Shown here: positions 36,478 through 46,281 of the stretch, one piece after another | Numbering within the stretch: position 1 is the stretch's first letter | How the letters are laid out: every line of letters starts with the position of its first letter | DNA from: Mucilaginibacter sp. dw_454 | GTDB lineage: Bacteria > Bacteroidota > Bacteroidia > Sphingobacteriales > Sphingobacteriaceae | Assembly (NCBI RefSeq): GCF_018449775.1 | Contig: NZ_JAAVVB010000002.1 | Coordinates: forward strand, 434,001 to 498,000 | Length of the DNA stretch: 64,000 nucleotides | Direction of reading: 5' to 3' | Made by a program: the position numbers and the translations under genes | The notes under the pieces: generated by a model | Database searches by the model: none | What the model saw: the letters and a program-made list of their open reading frames with translations, nothing else | What the model was told of the DNA's origin: nothing

Positions 36478-37122
36478 ATGGATACTTCAATAAAAGACAA
36501 ATACGACAGCATAATTTTTGATTTGGACGGTACGCTTTGGGATAGTTCGGCTAATGTAGTAATAGCCTGGCAAACCGCTAAAGAACAGGTAAACTATATT
36601 AGAGAAGACTTTACCCGCCCCATGATCCATTCTATAACCGGGATGACCTATAAAGCCATCTTCGAAACTTTACTGCCTTACTTAAATGAAGAGCAGCGCG
36701 AAGAATTTAAAGCTATTGCCGGCAAATACGAACTGGAGATTTTATACGAACGTGGCGGCGAGCTTTATCCGGGTTTAGAAGACATGCTAAAACAACTCTC
36801 GGCAAAATACAAACTGTTTATAGTAAGCAACTGCCAAAGCGGTTATATCGAGGTTTTCTTTAAGATCAGCGGGTTTGAAAAATATTTTATGGGCCATCAA
36901 TGTTACGGTACCAAAAATCAGCCGAAAGCCGAGAATATTATTGATATCATTAATGATCATGATTTAAAAGCTCCGGTATATATAGGCGATACTTTGGGCG
37001 ATTACAATGCCGCAACCAAAGCCGGCGTACCTTTTATTTTTGTAGATTATGGTTTTGGCAAGGTTGACGAAGGGCCGGTGGCTACTGCATCGTCGTTAAC
37101 TGAACTGGCCGAAATATTATAG
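36478..37122 (+). CDS. HAD-superfamily phosphatase
   Basis: 214 residues. HAD motif I is IFDLDGTLWDS with nucleophile Asp, motif II is IVSNCQSGY, and motifs III/IV are GIDTLGDYNAA-like (VYIGDTLGDYNAATKAG). The alpha-helical cap between I and II fits phosphoglycolate phosphatase-like enzymes. A TTG frame extension from 36436 is unlikely to be used, as the -7 box lies inside it. Substrate unclear. Confidence 0.9.
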   Translation: MDTSIKDKYDSIIFDLDGTLWDSSANVVIAWQTAKEQVNYIREDFTRPMIHSITGMTYKAIFETLLPYLNEEQREEFKAIAGKYELEILYERGGELYPGLEDMLKQLSAKYKLFIVSNCQSGYIEVFFKISGFEKYFMGHQCYGTKNQPKAENIIDIINDHDLKAPVYIGDTLGDYNAATKAGVPFIFVDYGFGKVDEGPVATASSLTELAEIL

Positions 37123-37173
37123 CTGCAAACCTTTCAACCCGATAATAGGTTTAATCAATATAACATTATCGAT

Positions 37174-37833
37174 ATGAAAATTACTAAATACCTGCATTCT
37201 TGTTTAGTTTTTGAGTTAGACGGCTATAAGCTGCTGTTTGACCCCGGTAAGTTTAGTTTTGCTGAAGGAGAGGTAATGCCCGAAATGTTTGGTGATATCA
37301 ATGCAATCATTATCACACACATTCATCCTGATCACCTGGATACTGACAATCTTAAAAAAATTGTAGAACTAAGCGATGCGCCGGTTTATACCAATGCCCA
37401 GGTAGGTATGGCTTTACAAAAAGAAGCTATTGACCATACCATTTGGCAGGATGATACTTATAAATTAGGTCCATTTAAATTGCAGGCCATGACCGTGGCG
37501 CATGAATTGATCATGGATAACCCGTTGCCGCAAATGATGGGATTTGTAATCAATGATGCTGTATTGCATCCTGTAGATTCTATGGAAGATGAGCTATTGC
37601 GATTTAAGAATATCGAACTATTGATTATGGTAAGTATGGCGCCTTTCGCTAACGAACCGCGAATAGCTGCTTTTGCCGATAAACTGCAACCTAAACAAAT
37701 ATTACCTGTGCACGATGGCTACGCTAAAGAGTTTTTTATTAAACAGCGTTACGAGGCTTATACCAAACACTTTGATAAACAAGGTATTAAATTCCATAAT
37801 GTTTATAAGGTTGGCGATAATATAACTATTTGA
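37174..37833 (+). CDS. Metallo-beta-lactamase-fold hydrolase (UlaG/UPF0173-like)
   Basis: 219 residues. The single metal motif is THIHPDHLD near residue 50, followed by HELIMDN and a late VHDGYAK. It lacks the signal peptide of true beta-lactamases, so it is cytoplasmic. The family includes lactone and phosphodiester hydrolases. It follows the HAD gene by 51 bp and may be in one transcript with it. Confidence 0.85.
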   Translation: MKITKYLHSCLVFELDGYKLLFDPGKFSFAEGEVMPEMFGDINAIIITHIHPDHLDTDNLKKIVELSDAPVYTNAQVGMALQKEAIDHTIWQDDTYKLGPFKLQAMTVAHELIMDNPLPQMMGFVINDAVLHPVDSMEDELLRFKNIELLIMVSMAPFANEPRIAAFADKLQPKQILPVHDGYAKEFFIKQRYEAYTKHFDKQGIKFHNVYKVGDNITI

Positions 37834-37936
37834 TTATTAGTGTATATGCCTGGCAGTTGTGATTAACCTTTCTTAAAGGTTTAATTGAATTAAACTTTGG
37901 TATAATTTTTCTGTACTTTAAGGAAAATCAACCGTA

Positions 37937-38737
37937 ATGAAAAATACCGTCATATTTATCCATGGAATGTTCCAGAATCCTAAAAGTTGGGAGAACTGGA
38001 TTAAATTTTTCAAAGCCAGAGACTATGAGTGTATAGCGCCGGCCTGGCCAATGCACGACGGAGAACCTGCCGATTTGCGCTCGTTCCCGCCCGAAGACCT
38101 TGGCGGGCTGGAATTGCAAAGTATCGTAAATTTAATGGAAGATATAGCCACCTCAGCGGGGGAGAAGCCAATTGTAATAGGCCATTCTGTAGGTGGGCTT
38201 ATTGCGCAACTACTTGTAAATAGAGGTTTTGCTAAAATGGGCATCGCTATAAACTCTGTTGCACCTAATGCTATGCTTACCTTAGATTGGGGTTTCATGA
38301 AAAACAGCGCGCTGATTGCCAATCCTTTTAAAGGCGATGATCCGTTTGTGATGGACCCTGAAAGCTTTCACTCATCATTCACTAACACGTTAAGTGCCGG
38401 GGAGTCGGACGCGTTATGGTCAAAATATGCAGTTAATGATAGCCGTAATGTATTGCGCGATTGTATGGGTGAGGATGGCGAGTTAGACGTAGAGAGTACC
38501 CACGCGCCGCTTTTATTTATTGGTGGATCTGAAGACCAAATCATCCCTCCATCTTTAAATCAGAAAAATGCGGAAGCTTACACCGATGAGGAAAGTATAA
38601 CCGAGTTTAAAGAATTCCCTGCGCGTGGTCATGCCATTTGTATACAACCCGGTTGGGAAGAAGTGGCCGAGTATGTTGCAACCTGGCTAAGTAAAAACGA
38701 AAAATTTGCACATCAGCCGGCAGAAAGTTTTAAATAA
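37937..38737 (+). CDS. Alpha/beta-fold hydrolase
   Basis: 266 residues. The oxyanion/His loop IFIHGMFQNPKSW is followed by the nucleophile elbow IGHSVGGLIAQ (Ser near 85), the acid in GGSEDQIIPP and the catalytic His in ARGHAICIQPGW. Cytoplasmic esterase or lipase is the likely class; the substrate is open. A terminator follows. Confidence 0.9.
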   Translation: MKNTVIFIHGMFQNPKSWENWIKFFKARDYECIAPAWPMHDGEPADLRSFPPEDLGGLELQSIVNLMEDIATSAGEKPIVIGHSVGGLIAQLLVNRGFAKMGIAINSVAPNAMLTLDWGFMKNSALIANPFKGDDPFVMDPESFHSSFTNTLSAGESDALWSKYAVNDSRNVLRDCMGEDGELDVESTHAPLLFIGGSEDQIIPPSLNQKNAEAYTDEESITEFKEFPARGHAICIQPGWEEVAEYVATWLSKNEKFAHQPAESFK

Positions 38738-38757
38738 AATACGTAGTTGTTTGATAG

Positions 38758-38808
38758 CGGAGAGAAATTAGGACTAATACTTTAAGCCTGATTTTCTCTC
38801 CGTTTTTT
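38758..38808 (+). terminator. Terminator after the hydrolase gene
   Basis: CGGAGAGAAA (38758-38767) and TTTCTCTCCG (38793-38802) pair perfectly, followed by TTTTTT. Confidence 0.85.
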
Positions 38809-38909
38809 GTTTACAGCTAAATCGCTATTTATACATACTAATTCGTCTGTTTTATAGCGATATTTTTGTTACAAAGTGAAAACATTAGTTTATATGGTCA
38901 ACTAATATT

Positions 38910-38917
38910 TAGATTTG
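38910..38917 (+). promoter_or_regulatory. -7 box of the efflux operon
   Basis: TAGATTTG matches TAnnTTTG, 19 bp before the tolC-like ATG. The -33 element is weak. Confidence 0.5.
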
Positions 38918-38936
38918 CTTTACATAACACCCCGGT

Positions 38937-40343
38937 ATGTCTGCATCTAACTTAAGATATCCTATAATGGGTATCATTTTATTATTATCTGTCGGTTCGG
39001 CCCAAAGTCAACAAAAGGTTTTGAGTTTAAAAGAAGCCGAACAAACCGCACTAAATAACTACGCTTCCATCAAAGCCAAAGCTAACCAGCTAAACGCTTC
39101 GAAAGCATCGTTCAATGAAACCAAGTCCGAGCAACTGCCGGATTTTAATCTGTCTGCGCAGCAAGATTATGGTACTGTAAATGGCTCAACCGGTCCTTTA
39201 TATGGTTACAAAGGCGTTGCTGTAGCTTCATCGGGTCCGGCTTTAGCTAATCAAAATTATAATGCCGGTTTTGGCTCGCTGTATTCAAGCAGCATCAACT
39301 GGGATTTTTTCTCATTTGGTAAGGCCCGCGAAAAAACAAAGGTTCAAGGCGCCGTAGTTGCTTTAGATGAAACTGATTTAGTACAAGAGCAATTTCAGCA
39401 TCAGGTGCGTGTAGCCAGTACTTATTTAAATTTATTGGTGGCGCAGCAATTGTATAAAGCACAACAGGATAACCTGGATCGTACCATACAGATACAAACT
39501 GTAGTGGTTGCCCGTGTAAAAAGCGGTCTTAATCCGGGTGTCGACTCTTCGCTTGCCAATGCCGAAGTATCAAATGCCCGCATAGCTTTAACCAATGCGC
39601 AGCAAACTGTACAAGATCAAAGCAATTTATTGTCGCAGTACTTAGGTCTGCCTCACCAGGGCTTTGTTTTAGATAGCATTTTTGTAACTAAGGCGCCGCC
39701 GCAGCCAAATGCCGCGCCGGGTATACAAATAGATCAACATCCCGAACTGCGGTTTTACCGCAGCCGTATAGGCGTAAGCGATGAGGCGGCTAAATACTAC
39801 AGTACCTTCGCTTTACCCACCTTCAGTTTATTTGGTGTTTACCAGGGTAGGGGTTCCGGATTTAAAACCGATTACGGTGCCAATAATCTTGACGACTATA
39901 GTTCAAGCTACGGCGCGGGCGCAAATCCTACCCGTTATAACTACCTGCTGGGGGTAGGTGTGATTTGGAATTTTACCAATGTATTCCGGACCCATTACCA
40001 GGTGCAATCGCAAAAGTTTACGTCAGACCAATTACACAATGATTACGATTTAGTGAGCCAACGTTTGCAGGACGAAAGCCAGCTGGCCGATATCCGCATA
40101 GCTACGTCATTAAAAAACTTTAATGAAGCTCCTGTCGAAGTTAAGGCAGCCAGTGATGCTTATAATCAAAAGACGGCGCTTTACAAAAATGGCCTTTCAA
40201 ACATTGTTGATCTCACCCAGGCGCTTTTTGTGTTGAACAGGGCAGAGGTTGACCGGGACATCGTGTCTAATAACGTATGGCAGGCGGTGCTCTCAAAAGC
40301 AGCTGCCACGGGCGATATGAATGTGTTTATGAATAATTTTTAA
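38937..40343 (+). CDS. TolC-family outer-membrane efflux protein
   Basis: 468 residues with a signal sequence (ends SAQSQ). The two TolC repeats are visible as long heptad helices (EQTALNNYASIKAKANQLNASKASF; SNARIALTNAQQTVQDQSNLLSQYLGL) plus beta-barrel strands. It is the outer-membrane channel of the efflux system whose pump and adaptor follow directly. Confidence 0.92.
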   Translation: MSASNLRYPIMGIILLLSVGSAQSQQKVLSLKEAEQTALNNYASIKAKANQLNASKASFNETKSEQLPDFNLSAQQDYGTVNGSTGPLYGYKGVAVASSGPALANQNYNAGFGSLYSSSINWDFFSFGKAREKTKVQGAVVALDETDLVQEQFQHQVRVASTYLNLLVAQQLYKAQQDNLDRTIQIQTVVVARVKSGLNPGVDSSLANAEVSNARIALTNAQQTVQDQSNLLSQYLGLPHQGFVLDSIFVTKAPPQPNAAPGIQIDQHPELRFYRSRIGVSDEAAKYYSTFALPTFSLFGVYQGRGSGFKTDYGANNLDDYSSSYGAGANPTRYNYLLGVGVIWNFTNVFRTHYQVQSQKFTSDQLHNDYDLVSQRLQDESQLADIRIATSLKNFNEAPVEVKAASDAYNQKTALYKNGLSNIVDLTQALFVLNRAEVDRDIVSNNVWQAVLSKAAATGDMNVFMNNF

Positions 40344-40365
40344 TTAAGATACAGGTACATACACA

Positions 40366-43300
40366 ATGGGAATGATTAAAAGTGCGCTGAGGAAACCAAT
40401 TACCATACTGGTATTAGTGGCGGGATTGTTTTTCTTCGGTATCAACGCTATCCGGACTATCAAAATTGATATTTTCCCCGATCTAAACTTGCCTGTAATT
40501 TACATTTCGCACCCTTATGGTGGTTTTACACCAAACCAAATGGAGGCGTATTTTGGTAAGGCATATGTAAACTTGCTGCTTTACGTATCAGGCGTAAAGA
40601 GCATTGAAACAAAAAATATCAGCGGTTTAACGCTGATGAAATTGACATTTTACGAAGGAACTAATATGGCACAAGCCGCGGCGGAGGTCACGGCGTACAC
40701 CAATAGGGCCCAGGCCAGTTTTCCGCCGGGTTCGCAACCGCCATTTATATTAAGGTTTGACGCTTCTACCTTGCCGGTAGGTCAGTTGGTATTAACCAGC
40801 CCAAGCCGAACCAATAACGAACTGTTGGATATGGCAAATATCTATATCCGTTCATCGTTTACGCAAATTCCCGGACTGGTTGCGCCGGCGCCATTTGGTG
40901 GTAACGTGCGTTCTATCGTAATTAAGGCCGATCCGCAATTGTTGCGCGAACACAATTTAACGCCCGATCAGATTGTTGCCGCCCTGCGCGATAATAACCA
41001 GAACAGCCCGGCAGGTAACGTCCGCATTGGCGATTTTAACTACCTTGCGCCTTCAAATACTACGGTTCAAAAAATCTCTGATTTTGGTAACATCGCCATA
41101 TATAAAAATGGTATACAGACTGTATTTTTGCGGGATGTAGCTACGGTGGAAGACGGCGCGGATATTACCTCAAGTTACGCGCTGGTTAACGGTAAGCGTT
41201 CGGTTTATCTGCCTATTACCAAGTCGGCCGATGCATCTACCTGGGAGGTAGTGCAAAATTTAAAGAAGGCTATCCCTCACTTTCAGTCTTTACTGCCTGA
41301 GGATGTTAAGCTGTCTTATGTATTTGACCAATCGGTTTATGTAATTAACGCCGTAAAAAGTTTGGCAGAAGAAGGAGCCATCGGTGCGGTATTAACCGGT
41401 TTAATGGTACTCTTGTTTTTAGGCGATAGACGCGGTGCCTTCATTGTGATCCTGACCATACCGATTGCACTTATATCAGGGATACTTTTCCTTTCCTTGT
41501 TCCATCAAACCATCAATATCATGACGCTGAGTGGTCTGTCGCTGGCTATTGGTATTTTGGTCGATGAGTCCACGGTAACGATAGAGAATATTCACCAGCA
41601 TTTTGATATGGGTAAACCCAAGGCCCTGGCTATTTGGGATGCTTGTAAGGAAATTGCGTTCCCTAAGTTACTGATCCTGTTTTGTATTCTGGCGGTATTT
41701 GCGCCGGCCTTTACCATGAAAGGTATTCCGGGCGCATTGTTCCTGCCGCTGGCTTTGGCTATTGGTTTCTCTATGATCACCTCGTATCTGCTGGCGCAAA
41801 CCTTTGTGCCTATTATGGCTAACTGGGTGATGAAAAACGAACACGAAGACAAAAGCCACAAAGATGGTTTTGCTTTAGAGGATGAAGGCGATGCATGGGA
41901 ACAAAAAGAGCTGGCAATTAAAAACGCTACGAAGAATGACGGCCATCAAACCCGTTTTGATAAATTCAGATTGAAATTTTTAGGGCTGATGGACCGGATG
42001 ATGCCGATGCGTAAACCTATTGTATTGGTTTATGTCATTGGTGCCTGTGGATTAGCCTTCCTGATGCTGAACATTATAGGCCGTGACGTACTACCTAAAG
42101 TGAACTCAGGTACCTTCCAGGTGCGCCTTAGGGCTGCCGATGGCACCCGTTTGGAACGTACCGAAGCCATAACCATTACAAGTCTGCATATACTAGACCA
42201 GTTGGTTGGGCATGAAAATATTGAAGTTACTTCGGCCATGGTGGGTCAGCACCCGGGTCAGTTTTCAACCAGTCCAATTTATTTGTTCATGGCTGGCCCG
42301 CAAGAGGCTGTATTACAGGTAAACCTGAAAGAAGATTACAAAGTTAACCTGGATGAGTTGAAAGAGCGTTTCAGGGCGGCAATGCATAAACAACTACCCA
42401 ACGTTGCGCTGTCTTTCGAGCCGATAGATTTAACTGATAAAATATTGAGCCAGGGCTCGCCAACGCCTATTGAGATTGCTCTTTCGGGCAAAAACAAACA
42501 GCAGAATGTCGATTTTGCCTTTAAAGTAGTAGATAAACTAAAAAAGATCCCTTACCTGCGCGATGTGCAGATTGGTCAATCGTTCAGATATCCTACTATT
42601 AATATCAATATAGACAGACAACGTGCTTCGCAATTGGGCGTTAGTTTAAATGATATATCGCGCTCGTTAACGGCGTCAACTTCGTCATCGCGCTTTACCG
42701 AGAAAAATGTTTGGCTGGATGAAAAGGCCGGTCAAAGTTATGCGGTACAGGTTGAGGTGCCCGAATATCAAATGTCAAGCATCAATGATATTAATGAGAT
42801 ACCGGTACTTGCTAACCAGGCCCGCCCGGTATTAGGCGATGTCGCGACCGTAACACCCGGCATTACTTTTGGCGAAAACGACGACATTGGTGCTGTGCCT
42901 ATGCTAACTGTTACCGCTAACCTGAACAATATGGATTTGGGTACCGCAACCAGGGATGTTAATAAAGCTATTGCCTCGTTGGGTAAAATACCACGCGGAT
43001 TGACCGTAGAACCACGGGGGCTAAGCACTACGCTAACTGATACATTGGATAGCTTGCAAAGCGGTTTATTGGTAGCCGTTATTGTGATTTTCTTAATGTT
43101 GGCAGCTAACTTCCAATCGTTTAAAATGTCTTTCGTAATATTGTCAACAGTGCCTGCGGTATTGTTTGGCTCGTTATTGCTGGTTAAAATAACAGGTTCA
43201 ACATTGAACCTGCAATCATACATGGGTATGATCATGTCCGTGGGGGTATCTATATCCAATGCGGTGCTGCTCATTACCAACGCCGAAGAATTACGTAAAC

Positions 43301-43611
43301 ATAATGGCGATGCATTAAAGTCGGCCCGTGAAGCAGTAGCTTTGCGCCTGCGCCCGGTGTTAATGACCAGTTTGGCCATGGTGGTAGGTATGATACCTAT
43401 GGCGTCAGGCCTGGGTGAAGGTGGTGATCAAACATCACCGTTAGGCCGCGCGGTAATTGGTGGCCTGGTAGCCTCTACCTTTGCTGCGTTATTGATATTA
43501 CCACTGGTGTTTGCCTGGGTACAAGGCAATACTACCACCGACTCTGTTTCATTAGACCCTGAAGATAAAGAAAGCAAATTCTATGTTCCCCTGCACCATC
43601 ATGAAAACTAA
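40366..43611 (+). CDS. RND-type efflux pump permease
   Basis: 1081 residues, the AcrB-like layout of 12 helices in two halves with two large periplasmic loops (about 35-335 and 580-875). The helix 4 motif reads LVDEST with Asp400-Glu401, where AcrB has Asp-Asp for proton relay. The N-terminal SALRKPITILVLVAGLFFFGI and late LRPVLMTSLAMVVGMIPMA are family blocks. It exports drugs or envelope compounds by proton exchange. The C-terminal tail is rich in His (LHHHEN). It overlaps the adaptor gene by 11 nt. Confidence 0.95.
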   Translation: MGMIKSALRKPITILVLVAGLFFFGINAIRTIKIDIFPDLNLPVIYISHPYGGFTPNQMEAYFGKAYVNLLLYVSGVKSIETKNISGLTLMKLTFYEGTNMAQAAAEVTAYTNRAQASFPPGSQPPFILRFDASTLPVGQLVLTSPSRTNNELLDMANIYIRSSFTQIPGLVAPAPFGGNVRSIVIKADPQLLREHNLTPDQIVAALRDNNQNSPAGNVRIGDFNYLAPSNTTVQKISDFGNIAIYKNGIQTVFLRDVATVEDGADITSSYALVNGKRSVYLPITKSADASTWEVVQNLKKAIPHFQSLLPEDVKLSYVFDQSVYVINAVKSLAEEGAIGAVLTGLMVLLFLGDRRGAFIVILTIPIALISGILFLSLFHQTINIMTLSGLSLAIGILVDESTVTIENIHQHFDMGKPKALAIWDACKEIAFPKLLILFCILAVFAPAFTMKGIPGALFLPLALAIGFSMITSYLLAQTFVPIMANWVMKNEHEDKSHKDGFALEDEGDAWEQKELAIKNATKNDGHQTRFDKFRLKFLGLMDRMMPMRKPIVLVYVIGACGLAFLMLNIIGRDVLPKVNSGTFQVRLRAADGTRLERTEAITITSLHILDQLVGHENIEVTSAMVGQHPGQFSTSPIYLFMAGPQEAVLQVNLKEDYKVNLDELKERFRAAMHKQLPNVALSFEPIDLTDKILSQGSPTPIEIALSGKNKQQNVDFAFKVVDKLKKIPYLRDVQIGQSFRYPTININIDRQRASQLGVSLNDISRSLTASTSSSRFTEKNVWLDEKAGQSYAVQVEVPEYQMSSINDINEIPVLANQARPVLGDVATVTPGITFGENDDIGAVPMLTVTANLNNMDLGTATRDVNKAIASLGKIPRGLTVEPRGLSTTLTDTLDSLQSGLLVAVIVIFLMLAANFQSFKMSFVILSTVPAVLFGSLLLVKITGSTLNLQSYMGMIMSVGVSISNAVLLITNAEELRKHNGDALKSAREAVALRLRPVLMTSLAMVVGMIPMASGLGEGGDQTSPLGRAVIGGLVASTFAALLILPLVFAWVQGNTTTDSVSLDPEDKESKFYVPLHHHEN

Positions 43612-44719
43612 ATCTATAGCCTTATTAGCCGGAATGGCTATAACCTGCACCCTGATGCTTGGTGCCTGCCACTCTGATAAAAAAGAAAAGGAAGAGGCAA
43701 AACAAGCACAGGCACAAGAAGCCGCATTGGATGATCCGGCGGTTAAAACCGGTACTGCCGAAAAAGGAAGCCTGAGTTCAAACATCGCCGTTCCCGGCGA
43801 GCTGGTACCTTATCAGGAAGTTGATCTTTTTGCTAAGATCAATAGTTATGTGAAAAAACTAAATGTCGATATCGGGTCGCAGGTACATACCGGCCAGCTT
43901 TTAGCTACGCTTGATGCTCCCGAGATCAACTCACAATTGGCCGGCGCTCAATCGCGTATCAAACAGCAGGAAGCTGTTTACTTTGCCAGCAAAGCTACTT
44001 ATGACCGCTTGGTGAGCACCAGCAAAACACCCGGTACCATTTCGCAAAATGACCTGGAACAAGCCGAAGCTAAAAAGAATGCAGATTACGCCAATGTAGA
44101 AGCTGCTAAGTCTGCTTATAAAGAAGTAGCGTCAAATTTGGATTACCTGCAAATTAAGGCGCCTTTTGATGGAATTGTAACGGCACGTAATGTCAACGCA
44201 GGCGCATATGTTGGCCCGGGCGGTAAAGGGTCTGACCCACTGTTTGTTGTGCAAGATCAAGGCAGACTACGTTTAGTAGTATCTGTGCCTGAAGCTTATG
44301 TTGGTGGATTAAGCCAAAAAAACGAGGTGAAGTTTACGGTACGCGAATTACCCGGCGAACACTTTACTGCTAAGATAGCCCGCCTTGCCGGTGCGCTTGA
44401 CGAAAAACTGCGTTCTGAACGTGTGGAGATGGATGTTTACAACAAGGGCAAAAAGTTATTACCGCATATGTATGCGGATGTGGAAGTTCCGCTACCATCA
44501 AATGATAGCACCATGAACGTGCCAAGCACCGCGGTTGTATCATCAACAGAAAAAGTATTTGTGGTTAAAGTGGTTGATCATCATGCCAAATGGGTGGATG
44601 TAAAAAAAGGTTTCCAGGCTAAAGATAGAATAGAAGTTTATGGCGATCTGAAAGCCGGTGACAAAGTGATCATCAACGCTACTGATGAGATCAGAGATGG
44701 CCAAAAAGTAAACGATTAG
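43601..44719 (+). CDS. RND efflux periplasmic adaptor lipoprotein
   Basis: 372 residues from ATG 43601 (an upstream frame start at 43583 lies inside the pump gene). Lipobox LGAC gives a lipid anchor. Order: signal, Lys/Glu/Ala/Gln-rich linker, lipoyl half (VPGELVPYQEVDLFAKINSYVKKL), alpha-hairpin (GAQSRIKQQEAVYFASKATYDRL), second lipoyl half and beta-barrel, then the membrane-proximal domain. It bridges pump and TolC. Operon order is tolC-pump-adaptor, and the adaptor start overlaps the pump stop. Confidence 0.93.
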   Translation: MKTKSIALLAGMAITCTLMLGACHSDKKEKEEAKQAQAQEAALDDPAVKTGTAEKGSLSSNIAVPGELVPYQEVDLFAKINSYVKKLNVDIGSQVHTGQLLATLDAPEINSQLAGAQSRIKQQEAVYFASKATYDRLVSTSKTPGTISQNDLEQAEAKKNADYANVEAAKSAYKEVASNLDYLQIKAPFDGIVTARNVNAGAYVGPGGKGSDPLFVVQDQGRLRLVVSVPEAYVGGLSQKNEVKFTVRELPGEHFTAKIARLAGALDEKLRSERVEMDVYNKGKKLLPHMYADVEVPLPSNDSTMNVPSTAVVSSTEKVFVVKVVDHHAKWVDVKKGFQAKDRIEVYGDLKAGDKVIINATDEIRDGQKVND

Positions 44720-44842
44720 TATTTAGATATCAATATACAGTCGCGCCGGACTCATTTTCGGCATCCCGTTATTGTAGTGTGTTGCTAGTTGAGGATTGTT
44801 TAGCTGCGACGATGGGGTGTTGAAAAGGGTTCGGCGTAATTT

Positions 44843-46279
44843 TTACTGTAATTTAGAAATAATACCAACTCCTGTATTATCGGTACTGGCACCTGAGTTA
44901 GACAAGATCACCACCACCAATCCTTTCTCGATATTATAAGCCAGGAAACTACTGCTGCCTTCGGTGCCGCCATTATGGAAGATATAGCTCACACCATCCA
45001 CTTTAATGATATGCCAACCCAAAGCTACTTCGCTATCGCCGTTGTTAAAAGTTATCTGATGTGCTAACTGGAAAGCTTTAGAGAGCTTGCTGTTAGACTT
45101 AGTCATGTTAGCCCTGGCATATATCAACAGATCATTAATAGTTGATTTAAGCGAACCACAGGCCTGCAAAGCGTCGAAATCCCAGGGTGGGGTGGGTACA
45201 CCATTCTCATTATAAACTGTAACGAACCGCGGCGCTGTCTGCACGTTTAAATGTTGTTCGGTCGATTTCATGCCTAAAGGCTTGCAAATAATCTCGGTAA
45301 CCAGTTGCTCGTATGGTTTACCGGTAACGCGTTCCAGTATAACACCTAATAACCCAACTGCCAGATTTGAGTAGGCATATTTAGTGCCTGGGGTACTTCT
45401 TAGCGTGCAGTTTTTCAAATAACCGAACAGCATTTCGCGAGTGTAGTACCGATACGGGTTAGCATCGCTGTAATTTATTTGTGCCGAAAAGTTGCCAGGT
45501 AAACCCGGTAAGCCAGATGAATGGTTACTTAGGTTAACCAGTTTGATGTCTTTTAACGCCGGATTAGCCGCTACCGAGTCTGGCAGATATTTGGTAATAG
45601 GATCATTCAGGTTAAGCTTTCCTTCGTTTACATACCAGGCCAGTAGGGTAGCGGTAAATGTTTTGCTGATGGATGCGATCTCGAAAATGGTATTAACAGT
45701 TGGCAGCTGACCATTATCCCGCTTGGTTTCGCCATAGTTATAAGTGCTAATGGCGCCGTTTTTTAAGATACCAAGACTTAACCCTGCCGTATTGGCTTTT
45801 TGAATATACTTACGGGCCACCACATCAACTACGCTGTCTGTTTTAGTTTTTAAAGAATTGGTTGATGGTACAAGCGACTTTTTATTTTTAACGGGTTCAG
45901 TATAAGGCTCGAGTTTAAATAGATCAAGTTTATCACCATCGTCCAAACTAAGACTTAATAGAAACGCTGCGTTTTCGTATTGTATTTTATAAGCAGCGGT
46001 TACATTGTTAACAAAGCTAACCAGTGAATCTTTTTTAATAAGGCCCAGCGAAAATACCTCCCGGAATAGAAAGTCGCGAAATACGCCTTGACTAATGGAT
46101 TGCCTGAAACGTGTATCTGCCAGGTCATAGATAGCATCTGCATCTTTAGTGTAGATATGTTTTTTGATGAGCTTAAAAACTGAATCTGTTTTGCGGAGCT
46201 GGCGTGCCTGTGCATTTACCTGGCTGGTTAACAATAAGCCAAAACAACTTATCAATATGCCACGCAACACCTTGGTCAT
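44843..46279 (-). CDS. Class C beta-lactamase-like serine hydrolase
   Basis: 478 residues with signal peptide (ends NAQA). An N-terminal domain of about 115 residues (Asp/Lys-rich DUF3887-like) precedes the serine hydrolase fold. Its motifs are S-x-x-K at 203-206 (ASISKTF), Y-x-N (YAYSNLAVG) and H-x-G (FHNGGTEGSS). It is probably a peptidase or esterase acting in the periplasm, not a drug-resistance enzyme. It starts 2 nt after the pyrB stop, so it is in the pyrR-pyrB transcript, an unexplained pairing. Confidence 0.88.
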   Translation of the reverse strand: MTKVLRGILISCFGLLLTSQVNAQARQLRKTDSVFKLIKKHIYTKDADAIYDLADTRFRQSISQGVFRDFLFREVFSLGLIKKDSLVSFVNNVTAAYKIQYENAAFLLSLSLDDGDKLDLFKLEPYTEPVKNKKSLVPSTNSLKTKTDSVVDVVARKYIQKANTAGLSLGILKNGAISTYNYGETKRDNGQLPTVNTIFEIASISKTFTATLLAWYVNEGKLNLNDPITKYLPDSVAANPALKDIKLVNLSNHSSGLPGLPGNFSAQINYSDANPYRYYTREMLFGYLKNCTLRSTPGTKYAYSNLAVGLLGVILERVTGKPYEQLVTEIICKPLGMKSTEQHLNVQTAPRFVTVYNENGVPTPPWDFDALQACGSLKSTINDLLIYARANMTKSNSKLSKAFQLAHQITFNNGDSEVALGWHIIKVDGVSYIFHNGGTEGSSSFLAYNIEKGLVVVILSNSGASTDNTGVGIISKLQ

Positions 46280-46281
46280 GA

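Noticed and set aside
42768..43379. 203-codon minus-strand frame inside the RND pump gene
   Set aside because: It is a shadow of a clear RND coding frame with no start signal or recognisable protein features.
44720..44842. Regulatory RNA or terminator in the adaptor-hydrolase gap
   Set aside because: No stable stem with a T-run and no gene-like frame could be found.
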